This document shows, piece by piece, positions 43,138 to 51,083 of a stretch of DNA of 64,000 nucleotides (positions are counted from its first letter, which is position 1; each line of letters begins with the position of its first letter). The stretch comes from Bradyrhizobium cytisi. GTDB taxonomy: Bacteria > Pseudomonadota > Alphaproteobacteria > Rhizobiales > Xanthobacteraceae. The translations under genes and the position numbers were made by a program. A model generated the notes under the pieces. That model searched no databases, had not been told where the DNA came from, and saw only the letters and a list, made by a program, of their open reading frames with translations. The stretch is taken from contig NZ_VSSR01000027.1 in NCBI RefSeq assembly GCF_008123515.1, positions 1 through 64,000 of the forward strand, written 5' to 3'.

Positions 43138-45128
43138 CCCTTGTGGCAGCACGAGGCGCCGTCCGCGTTCTGCGGATCACCGGCCAGCACGCTGCGGCTG
43201 TTGCGCTCCGGCGGGATGTCGCCGGCGGCGTTGGCCGCGAAGAAGCCGGTCGGCTTCAGCGTGAAGCCGGCATACTCGACCGGCATGATTGGAAAATCCT
43301 CGGGCTTGCAGATATGAGTGTGGCCGAAGGAGTGCCACACCACGATATCGGTGTTCTCGATGTTGCGGTTCTGCGCGGCGTAGCGCGGTAAGCCGTCGCC
43401 GCCGGCATGGTTGTTGGGATAATCGCCGCTGGCGTATTTTTCGTCCCGATCGAACGCGGTGACCCAGACATGCCTGGTGGCGAAGCCGCCGCGCTTGCGC
43501 ACGTAGCTGCCCTCCTGCGCCAGCATCAGCGGGCTCGGATTGACCACGAGCTTGTAGGCGGGCGCATTGCCGACCGAATTGGTCTCGTTGGGGTTACTGA
43601 TCTTCCAGAACCGGCCGGTCTCGCCATTGGCGATGGCGGCGGCATCGCGCTCGTGCGACAGCACGCGCGTCGTGGTGTCGAACGCGTTGCCGTGCGGATT
43701 ATCATGGCCCCAGGGTCGCGGCACGAAATCGTGCTCGGTGACGGTGTTGCCGCCGCCGTCGAGATCCATGTGCAGGCGCACGTTGAAGAAGTGCTGATGC
43801 GTCGGGCCGCCGAGATTGTCGTCGACCATGCCGCCCCATTTGTACTTTTCGCCCGGCTGCACGGCGGCGGTCTGGATGATGCCGGTGAGCTTGGTCTCGA
43901 GCTGGATCGTGCCGTCCTGGTAGAGGTACCAGTAGAAGCCGTAATCGTAATTGCCGACGGTGGCGAAGAACGAGATCACGAGGCGGCGGGATCTGCGGAC
44001 CTCGAACAGGCCGTTGCGGAATTCGTAGTGTTTCCAGGCAATTCCGTAGTCTTCTTCATGCATGCAAATGGCGTTCTGCATGACGAAGGGTTTTCCATTG
44101 TTGTCGGCGGCCGACACGTCGAAATAATGGATGTTGCCGAGGCAGTCGCAGCCGAGCTCGAGCGCGTTGGCGAGCGTGCCGAGCCCGTATTCGCCGGCAT
44201 CGAACGCCGACTTCCAGAAATGGTTCGCGGTCGGATCGGCGTAAGGCACCACCATCTCGGTGACGCTGGCGCGATGGATCAGCGACCGCTTGCGCATCCC
44301 GTCCTGATAGCCGAGCTGATGCAGCACCAGCCCCTCGCGCGGCGTGAAGCCGACGCGAAAGCTCCATTTCTGCCAGTCCACCTTCCAGCCATCGACGCGA
44401 AAGCTCGCGCCCTCGGGCTGCTCGATATGCAGCGGCCTGATGTCAGTGCGCGGATTGGTGACTTCATGCGCGCCATAATTCCGCTTCTTGCGCGGGATCG
44501 GCACGATCGGGTCCGCATCGGTGAGATCGATGACCTTGCCGCCGATCAGGTCGACGACGGCGACCACGCCCTCGATCGGATGGGCGTAGCCGTTGTCCTG
44601 GAGGTGCTCGCGAAAGAAGCTGACGGCGCGAACGATGCGCGCGCCGCGCTCATACGCGAAATCGAAGAAGCCCGACGAGAACGGATCGACCTGGACCAGC
44701 TCGATGTCCTTGTCGGTGAGGCCACGCCGAACCATCGCCTTGCGCCAGCCCGGATCGGCCTTGACCACGGCCTCGCATTTGAAAAACTCTTCCAGCATCA
44801 CCGACGGCTGCCCATAGGGCGCCTCGCGGTTCGGAACGACCTTCCGCACGATGATCTCGCTGTGTGCGAGATCGACGATATGCTCGATCGCCTCGCCCGT
44901 CACCACGTCGAGCGTCAGCGCGAAGGCGCGGCGCGGCGTCCCGCCTGCGGCCAGCTCCAGCTTGGTCGGCTCCTCCAGCCGCACCGTCGGAAAGCGGCAG
45001 TTTTCCGGCGAGGTCGCCGCGGCACGCACCAGCGTGCAGGCAGCGGTGATCTCGTCTGCCGTTAGCGGATCGAGTGGATGCGGTGCGGCAGTTTGCGTCG
45101 ACGATTTTTCTTTGACGGTATCGAGCAT
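43134..45128 (-). CDS. Copper-containing primary-amine oxidase
   Basis: 664 residues from the ATG at 45128 with AGGA upstream. The topaquinone precursor tyrosine sits in 'FFATVGNYDYGFYWYLYQDG' (T-x-x-N-Y-D). Copper histidines are visible in 'THQHFFNVRLHMDLDGGGN' and in the later 'WHSFGHTHICKPEDFP'. The family oxidises primary amines to aldehyde, ammonia and hydrogen peroxide. No signal peptide is seen, so it is cytosolic like the histamine/tyramine type of actinobacteria. In one operon with the upstream serine hydrolase (14-bp gap). The divergent AraC regulator probably controls both. Confidence 0.94.
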   Translation of the reverse strand: MLDTVKEKSSTQTAAPHPLDPLTADEITAACTLVRAAATSPENCRFPTVRLEEPTKLELAAGGTPRRAFALTLDVVTGEAIEHIVDLAHSEIIVRKVVPNREAPYGQPSVMLEEFFKCEAVVKADPGWRKAMVRRGLTDKDIELVQVDPFSSGFFDFAYERGARIVRAVSFFREHLQDNGYAHPIEGVVAVVDLIGGKVIDLTDADPIVPIPRKKRNYGAHEVTNPRTDIRPLHIEQPEGASFRVDGWKVDWQKWSFRVGFTPREGLVLHQLGYQDGMRKRSLIHRASVTEMVVPYADPTANHFWKSAFDAGEYGLGTLANALELGCDCLGNIHYFDVSAADNNGKPFVMQNAICMHEEDYGIAWKHYEFRNGLFEVRRSRRLVISFFATVGNYDYGFYWYLYQDGTIQLETKLTGIIQTAAVQPGEKYKWGGMVDDNLGGPTHQHFFNVRLHMDLDGGGNTVTEHDFVPRPWGHDNPHGNAFDTTTRVLSHERDAAAIANGETGRFWKISNPNETNSVGNAPAYKLVVNPSPLMLAQEGSYVRKRGGFATRHVWVTAFDRDEKYASGDYPNNHAGGDGLPRYAAQNRNIENTDIVVWHSFGHTHICKPEDFPIMPVEYAGFTLKPTGFFAANAAGDIPPERNSRSVLAGDPQNADGASCCHKG

Positions 45129-45142
45129 ATGATGTCCTGACG

Positions 45143-46339
45143 TCAGCGCGGAGCTAGATGTGTCGTGATGGCGCGGAAGGCCGCGAACCAGCGTTGGTCG
45201 ATCGGGACATCCATCGCCTTGGGCTGCGTCGCGAGCTTGACGATGACGGTGTCCGAGTCGAGATCGACATAGAGGTGCTGGCCGTGGATGCCGATCGCGG
45301 TGAGCGCGTTGCGCGCCGGATCGATCGTGAACCATTTGCTGCGATAGCGCGCGCCCGGGAAGAACTCGGCGAGGTCACCATCGGCCCACGCCTTGGTGTC
45401 GCCGTTCTCGCGGATGTCGTCGATCCACCAGCCCGGTACGATCTGCCGCCCCTCCACCACGCCGCGATTGCGCATCATCTCGCCGAAGCGCAGCAGGTCG
45501 CGCGCGGTGACGGAGATACCGCCGGCGAGGCGGCCCATGCCGTGGCTGTCGAGCGTCAGCGAGCCGTCCTCCTCGGCGCCCATCGGCTGCCAGAGATATT
45601 CGGAGAGGATGCGATGGTAGGGCATGCCGCAGGCGCGCTCATAGACCCAGCCGAGCACCTCGGTGTTGGTGGAGACGTAGTGGAACACCTTGCCATGCGG
45701 CTTGCCGGTGCCGCGGAGCGTGGCGAGATAGGCCCGCTGATGGCCAGGCTCGACGCCGGGCGGTGGCACGTCCCAGCCTGACGAGAAGCGGTAGCGCGCG
45801 ACGTCGCCGGCCGGGTCCTCATAATCCTCCTCGAATTTGATCGCGACCGTCATGTCGAGGAGATTGCGGACCGTGCAGGTGCCGTAGACCGAGGTCTCGA
45901 GCTCCGGCACATAGCGCACTACCCTCGCCTCCGGATCGACCAGGCCGCGCCCGGCCAGCACGCCGCCGAGCGTGCCGGCGACCGCCTTGCTGATCGAGCA
46001 GATCAGATGCGGCGTGGTCACGCTCATGCCGTCGCCGTACCATTCGTGGATCAGCGTGCCTCGGTGCATGACGAGTAGCGTATCGGCAAACGTCTCGCGC
46101 AACGTGGCTTCGATGGTGGTCGCCTTGCCGTCGGGCGCGGTGTAGCCGAGTTTTGCCAATTCGCGCGGCGCGCTCGCGATAGGCGTCGGATGTGCCGACC
46201 GGCGGATTTCGGCGGTCGGCAGCACTTCGCGGGTGTGGGTAAAGCCCCAGCGGATGGCTGGAAAGCTACGCCAATTGGCGCTCGTCACCTGGGCCTCGGG
46301 CGCGGGCGGGCTGCCGCGCATGATCTCGGTCGGTCGCAT
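45143..46339 (-). CDS. Serine hydrolase, class C beta-lactamase / 6-aminohexanoate-dimer hydrolase family
   Basis: 398 residues from the ATG at 46339 behind a GGGGGGA site. The catalytic Ser-x-x-Lys is in 'LICSISKAVAGTLGGVLAGR' (S-I-S-K), and 'FHYVSTNTEVLGWVYERACG' supplies the Tyr/Asn element. 'GIHGQHLYVDLDSDTVIVKL' closes the fold in place of the K-T-G triad. No signal peptide. The relation to NylB-type amide hydrolases suggests it frees an amine from an amide for the amine oxidase encoded next to it. Confidence 0.88.
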   Translation of the reverse strand: MRPTEIMRGSPPAPEAQVTSANWRSFPAIRWGFTHTREVLPTAEIRRSAHPTPIASAPRELAKLGYTAPDGKATTIEATLRETFADTLLVMHRGTLIHEWYGDGMSVTTPHLICSISKAVAGTLGGVLAGRGLVDPEARVVRYVPELETSVYGTCTVRNLLDMTVAIKFEEDYEDPAGDVARYRFSSGWDVPPPGVEPGHQRAYLATLRGTGKPHGKVFHYVSTNTEVLGWVYERACGMPYHRILSEYLWQPMGAEEDGSLTLDSHGMGRLAGGISVTARDLLRFGEMMRNRGVVEGRQIVPGWWIDDIRENGDTKAWADGDLAEFFPGARYRSKWFTIDPARNALTAIGIHGQHLYVDLDSDTVIVKLATQPKAMDVPIDQRWFAAFRAITTHLAPR

Positions 46340-46521
46340 CTCGATCCCCCCGCAGAACGTGATCCCGGCCCCGATGCCGGGAATGGCAATGGGAAGACTG
46401 CACGCCGGCCCCATCGGGCGTTATCGAGATCCGGCAATATTTTGCTGGACAGGCGCGATAGCCATGCCAGTCTGGCGTGGTTCTTGCTGGCTGCTCCGTT
46501 ACCGGATTCCGACGTATTGTC

Positions 46522-47505
46522 ATGGCCTTAAGCACAACTCTTCCGATTCAAGACTCGGCTGCCAGCCTGTTTCAGGCGAGTAGCAACGATGTGGACGAGC
46601 ATTGCGCGGCGCTCGGCCGCTGGCGGCTGAGCTACGACCAGATCAGTGCCGGCGCGTTCATGGGAAGCTTTACCCAGCTCTCCCTGCCGCGCGTCGAGGT
46701 GTTTCGCGAGATCACCAGCCAGCAGGTCCGCCAATACGGCCAGCTCGGTGCCGACAGCTTTGGCATCGGGCTGCGCTGGCACGGCGACGGCGAGATCAAT
46801 TGCAACGGCGCCAGCGTCGCAGGCACCCAGGTGATCGCCTGCATCGATGCCGAAGTCGACATGTGCACGCCGAAGGCATTCGAGTTTCGCGGCGTCGTCA
46901 CCAGCGCGGCGCTGATCGAGGAGCTGGCTGCCAACCTCGACATCGAGCTGCCACGCGCGGTCTGGCACCAGCTGCGGGCGATGGAGATGGCCGATGCGCC
47001 GGTCGCGCGGCTGCGCCAGCTTCTCACGGCGATCCAGGAGACCATCACAAAGGCGCCCGGGCGTTTCGACGATCCGGCCGCCCGGCAGGCGCTGGAAGAT
47101 GCCCTCCTCGTCGAGATCATGGACATGCTGCCGACGGCGCACTCTGCCGATCCCGGCCGCAGCGCTGCAGCGCGCAAGCGCACCGTCGACCGCGCGCGCG
47201 CGCTGATGCATGGCAGCGGCGACCGCTCCCTCTCCCTGCTTGAGGTCTGCAAGGCCGTCGGCGCCAGCCCTCGCAAGCTCGGCTATTGCTTCCAGGAAGT
47301 TCTGGGCACGAGCCCGATGCATTATTGGCGCGCGATGCGGCTGAACCGCGTCCGTCGCGACCTCAAGCGCGGCGCCGGGACGTCAGTCTATGACATCGCC
47401 GTGCAGCACGGCTTCTGGCACTTCAGCCAGTTCTCGCTCGACTACAAGCGCCACTTCTCCGAGCTTCCCTCGGAGACGTTGCGGCGCGCGAAGCTTACCG
47501 CCTGA
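46522..47505 (+). CDS. AraC-family transcriptional regulator
   Basis: 327 residues from the ATG at 46522. An N-terminal sensing domain (about 1-215) precedes the double-HTH AraC domain (about 225-320) with 'SLLEVCKAVGASPRKLGYCFQEVLGTSPMHYW' (described here by its ends 'SLLEVCKAVGAS' and 'SPMHYWRAMRLNRVRRDL') and 'IAVQHGFWHFSQFSLDYKRH'. It is divergent from the hydrolase/amine-oxidase operon across about 180 bp, the layout of a local activator such as FeaR for tynA. Confidence 0.9.
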   Translation: MALSTTLPIQDSAASLFQASSNDVDEHCAALGRWRLSYDQISAGAFMGSFTQLSLPRVEVFREITSQQVRQYGQLGADSFGIGLRWHGDGEINCNGASVAGTQVIACIDAEVDMCTPKAFEFRGVVTSAALIEELAANLDIELPRAVWHQLRAMEMADAPVARLRQLLTAIQETITKAPGRFDDPAARQALEDALLVEIMDMLPTAHSADPGRSAAARKRTVDRARALMHGSGDRSLSLLEVCKAVGASPRKLGYCFQEVLGTSPMHYWRAMRLNRVRRDLKRGAGTSVYDIAVQHGFWHFSQFSLDYKRHFSELPSETLRRAKLTA

Positions 47506-47511
47506 CTCCTG

Positions 47512-48177
47512 TCAGCGGTGCCGCAGCCGGCGGTTGACCCGGCGAGCCAGATAATCGCCGGCGCTCTGGACCAGCTGCACCAGCGCGATCAGCACGACCA
47601 CGACGGCCAGCATCATCTCCGGCATGAAGCGCTGGTAGCCGTAGCGGATGCCGAGATCGCCAAGCCCGCCGCCACCGACGGCGCCGACCATGGCGGAATA
47701 GCCGAGCAGGCTGACGACTGCGAGCGTCAGCGCCAGCAGCAGGCCGGGCAGCGCCTCGGGGATCAGCACCTTGAACACGATCTGGATCGGCGAGGCCCCG
47801 AACGAGGACGCAGTCTCGATCAGGCCACCATCGACCTCGCGGATCGCGGCCTCGACGAGGCGCGCAATGAACGGCGCCGACGCGATCGTCAGCGGCACGA
47901 TCGCCGCGGTCGAGCCGATCGAAGTGCCGGCAATCAGCCGCGTGAACGGGATGATGGCCACGACCAGGATGATGAAGGGCGTGGAGCGCGTCGCATTGAC
48001 GACGATGCCGAGCACGCGATTGACGGCGGGAGCAGCGAACAGCTCGCCCTTCCGGCTGGTCGCAAGGAAGACGCCGAGCGGCAGGCCGAAGGCGGTGCCG
48101 AGCAGCGCCGCGATGCCGACCATGTACAGGCTCTCTCCCGTGGCCTGGATAATCAGATTGATGAGTTCAGGCGACAT
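47512..48177 (-). CDS. metI: Methionine ABC transporter permease MetI
   Basis: 221 residues from the ATG at 48177, which overlaps the metN end by 11 bases. About five membrane helices. The transport-coupling loop is 'EAASSFGASPIQIVFKVLIPEALP' in form (here 'ETASSFGASPIQIVFKVLIP'), and the end of the permease fold is 'YSAMVGAVGGGGLGDLGIRYGYQRF', the MetI signature. Works with MetN to import D- or L-methionine. No metQ binding-protein gene lies downstream, where an AraC gene converges. Confidence 0.95.
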   Translation of the reverse strand: MSPELINLIIQATGESLYMVGIAALLGTAFGLPLGVFLATSRKGELFAAPAVNRVLGIVVNATRSTPFIILVVAIIPFTRLIAGTSIGSTAAIVPLTIASAPFIARLVEAAIREVDGGLIETASSFGASPIQIVFKVLIPEALPGLLLALTLAVVSLLGYSAMVGAVGGGGLGDLGIRYGYQRFMPEMMLAVVVVLIALVQLVQSAGDYLARRVNRRLRHR

Positions 48178-49300
48178 AGCCGAGACGCTCCGCCGAGAAT
48201 TGGTATTGAGACAGCCAGGCCAGCGTGCGCGTTGCTGCGCCCTCGCCGCCAGAAATGCCAATGGGTATGCCGAGCACCAGCGAGCCCACATGCTGCCCGC
48301 CGATCTCGTCGATGCGCGCCGACAGCAGCGAGACGTCGAGGCCGAGCTCGCGGGCGAGCCGCGCGATCAGCGTATCGCCGGCCCCTGCCCCGCGCACCTG
48401 GACACGGATCACGGCTTGGCTGCCCTCTTCCTGCACGATCCGGCTGGCCAGCGAGACCGGCAGGCTGTCGCCGGTGACCTCGGCCAGGAAGGACTGCGTG
48501 ATCGGGTGTTTGGGGTGAGTGAAAATCTCGGCGACGTGGCCGCTCTCGACGACGTGGCCGGCATCCAACACGACGACTTCCCTGGCGAGCTGGCGCACCA
48601 CGGACATTTCATGGGTGATCAGCACGATGGTCACCCCGAGCTCGCGGTTGATGTTGGCGAGCAGGTCGAGGATGGCGCGCGTGGTCTGCGGATCGAGCGC
48701 CGAGGTCGCCTCGTCCGACAGCAGCACGCTCGGCCGCGTCGCCAGCGCCCGGGCAATGCCGACGCGCTGCTTCTGTCCGCCGGACAGTTCTGAGGGGTAG
48801 CGGTCGTGCTTGTCGGCGATGTCGACGAGGTCGAGCAACTCGGCCACGCGCGCGCGGATGTCGACTTTTGACCAGCCGGCGATCTCCAGCGGCAGCGCGA
48901 TGTTGTCAGCCGCAGTGCGCGACGACAGCAGGTTGAAGTGCTGGAAGATCATGCCGATCGACCGCTGCGCCAGCCGCAAGTCCCGCCCCGTAAGCGCCGA
49001 GATATCCTTGCCATCGACGACGATGCAGCCCGTCGTGGGTTTCTCGAGGCCGTTGATGAGCCGGACTAGGCTCGACTTGCCGGCGCCGGAGCGGCCGATC
49101 ACGCCTGTGATGGAACCGCGCGCGATCTCGAAGTCGATGCCTTGCAGCGCGTTGACGCCGGGCTTGCCGCGATAGGCCGGATAGGTCTTCGAAATATTCT
49201 CGAACCGGACCATCGCCTCCGGCTGAGCCGCGGCGTCTTGGATCTCGACCGGCTCTCCGATCACCAGCGATGGGTGCGCATTCATGGAAGCGGCTTTCAT
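48167..49300 (-). CDS. metN: Methionine ABC transporter ATP-binding protein MetN
   Basis: 377 residues (ATG 49300; ATG 49285 is an alternative and neither has a strong ribosome site). The ABC ATPase domain has Walker A 'GVIGRSGAGKSSLVRLINGL', signature 'YPSELSGGQKQRVGIARALA' and Walker B 'VLLSDEATSALD'. The C-terminal NIL domain (about 290-370) contains 'VRVQVRGAGAGDTLIARLA' and is the methionine-sensing regulatory domain. Coupled to metI by overlap. Confidence 0.95.
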   Translation of the reverse strand: MKAASMNAHPSLVIGEPVEIQDAAAQPEAMVRFENISKTYPAYRGKPGVNALQGIDFEIARGSITGVIGRSGAGKSSLVRLINGLEKPTTGCIVVDGKDISALTGRDLRLAQRSIGMIFQHFNLLSSRTAADNIALPLEIAGWSKVDIRARVAELLDLVDIADKHDRYPSELSGGQKQRVGIARALATRPSVLLSDEATSALDPQTTRAILDLLANINRELGVTIVLITHEMSVVRQLAREVVVLDAGHVVESGHVAEIFTHPKHPITQSFLAEVTGDSLPVSLASRIVQEEGSQAVIRVQVRGAGAGDTLIARLARELGLDVSLLSARIDEIGGQHVGSLVLGIPIGISGGEGAATRTLAWLSQYQFSAERLGYVA

Positions 49301-49483
49301 GCACGATATTTAGCTCGGTCGCCCGGAAGGCGCACGAAAACAAGGTCTCTCGCTGTCCAAGCGACGGAGGGTGGAACAAGGCAGTCGCCCAACGGCGACG
49401 CTGCGCTGCAACACACCATCGCCTTTTCCGGTCTTTCTTGCAATTTCAGATATTTGCGGGGAGTTGGGCGAAGTTTTCCCAAT

Positions 49484-49517
49484 CCCCCGGCTGGAAAGAA
49501 AATTCATCTGCCGGGGG
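49484..49517 (-). terminator. Hairpin downstream of the DASS transporter gene
   Basis: Perfect 8-bp arms CCCCCGGC (49484-49491) and GCCGGGGG (49510-49517) around 18 bases, 19 bp beyond the transporter stop. There is no long T-run, so rho-independent action is only possible. Confidence 0.5.
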
Positions 49518-49535
49518 TATCCGCCTGCGGCGGGC

Positions 49536-50978
49536 TTACCGGACCATTGCGAGCCAGGGCAGCACGATCAGCAGCAGCCCTGCGAAATAGAGCCCCCCGA
49601 AGATCAGGCCAAAACCCCAGAACTGGCCCTTCCCGATATAGCCGCTGCCGTAATACATCGGCGCCGGCCCGGTGGCGTAAGGCGAGATCACGCCCATCAG
49701 GCCGAGCGAATACATGCAGAGCGCGGCGAGCGTCGGGACCGGCAGATCGGGGATGCCGGAGCCGACAGCGAGCACCACCGGCAGCACGGCCGCCGCATGC
49801 GAGGTGATGCTCGAGAAGAAATAGTGGATCCAGAAGAACAGCGCGACCAAGAGGATCATCGCGGTCGATGGCGTGAGCCCTGTGAGCGGCTTGGCGAATT
49901 CATTGGCGAACCATTTGATGAAGCCGATCTCGTTCAGTCCCGAAGCCAGCGTCAACAGCGAGGTGAAATAGAAGAACACCTCCCAGGCGCTCTTCTCGCT
50001 GGCGATGTCGGCGAACTCGATCACGCCGGTGACCAGCATCAGCGAGATCACGATGAAGACGACGGTCGTGGCATTGACGAAGTTCGAGCCGAGCAAGGGC
50101 ACGTGGATGTCCGGACTCGAGCCCGCGATCCACAGGAACATCGCGAGGATAATCAGCACCAGCATGATCCACTCGTTGCGCGACATCGGCCCCATCTCCG
50201 CGAGCTCCTTCGCCGCCCATTCGGAAATCTCGGGGCTGCGCTTCACCTCCGGCCGGCAGATCGCGTAGCTGAGCAGCGGCACGAGGATCATCAGGAGGAT
50301 GCCGAGCGGCGCGAAGCCGATGAACCACTGGCCCCAGCTGACATCGACGCCGACCGTCTTCTTGGCGATCGCGAGTGCTGCTGCGTTCGGTGCCAGCGCG
50401 GTGAAGAACAGCGAACTCGTGATCGCGGTCGCCGCGAAGGCGGTCCACATCACGTAAGTGCCGATCTTGCCGGCGGTCGGTCCCGGTTCGGAGCCGTAGA
50501 TGCGCGGGATGTTGCTGATGATGGGATAGACGATGCCGCCGCTGCGCGCGGTGTTGGACGGCGTTGCGGGTGCAAGCAGGAAGTCCGACATCGCGACCGC
50601 ATAGCCGAGGCCGAGCGTGTTGGTGCCGAGGCGCCGCACCAGCACCAGCGCGATGCGCCGGCCAAGCTGGCTCTTGCGATAGCCGATCGAGAACACGAAG
50701 GCGCCGACGATCAGCCACACCGTGCTCTCGGCAAAGCCGGCGAGCATCCAGCGCAGCGATTTGCCGGGATCGGCATCGATATAGCCGCCGACGCCGGCGA
50801 CCGTCAGCCCGATCAGGCCCACCGCACCGACCGGCATCGATTCCAGGATCAGTCCGGTGATGACGGCCGCGAACACGGCAAAATAGTGCCACTGATTGAC
50901 GTTGAGACCTGCCGGCACTGGCCACAAATAAATCGCCAGCCATACCACCAGCGGCGCGATCAGCTTCCAGCGATGCAT
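49536..50978 (-). CDS. DASS-family (SLC13-like) dicarboxylate/anion transporter
   Basis: 480 residues from the ATG at 50978 ('MHRWKLIAPLVVWLAIYLWP'), about 11 membrane helices. DASS features are 'LAPATPSNTARSGGIVYPII' (the S-N-T motif in the first hairpin) and 'VALFFWIHYFFSSITSHAAAVLP' (S-x-T-S-H in the second half). It resembles plastid-type 2-oxoglutarate/malate translocators. Probably imports or exchanges di- or tricarboxylates. No cotranscribed enzyme is evident. Confidence 0.9.
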   Translation of the reverse strand: MHRWKLIAPLVVWLAIYLWPVPAGLNVNQWHYFAVFAAVITGLILESMPVGAVGLIGLTVAGVGGYIDADPGKSLRWMLAGFAESTVWLIVGAFVFSIGYRKSQLGRRIALVLVRRLGTNTLGLGYAVAMSDFLLAPATPSNTARSGGIVYPIISNIPRIYGSEPGPTAGKIGTYVMWTAFAATAITSSLFFTALAPNAAALAIAKKTVGVDVSWGQWFIGFAPLGILLMILVPLLSYAICRPEVKRSPEISEWAAKELAEMGPMSRNEWIMLVLIILAMFLWIAGSSPDIHVPLLGSNFVNATTVVFIVISLMLVTGVIEFADIASEKSAWEVFFYFTSLLTLASGLNEIGFIKWFANEFAKPLTGLTPSTAMILLVALFFWIHYFFSSITSHAAAVLPVVLAVGSGIPDLPVPTLAALCMYSLGLMGVISPYATGPAPMYYGSGYIGKGQFWGFGLIFGGLYFAGLLLIVLPWLAMVR

Positions 50979-51083
50979 TCTCGGTCCCTCCCGCGGCGCG
51001 CGCGGGATCGCTGACCGAGCCGCTGCCGCCAAAGCCTGTTACGGCACAGATCGGCGGGCGTTTCAATGCCTGCGCGAAGCCGC

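Noticed and set aside
43407..45065. 552-codon plus-strand ORF
   Set aside because: Antisense to the copper amine oxidase gene, whose topaquinone and copper motifs are clear.
49301..49420. Possible SAM riboswitch upstream of metN
   Set aside because: I looked for the SAM-II-type pseudoknot core and found only isolated short pieces such as GCTAAA; no consistent structure was found by eye.
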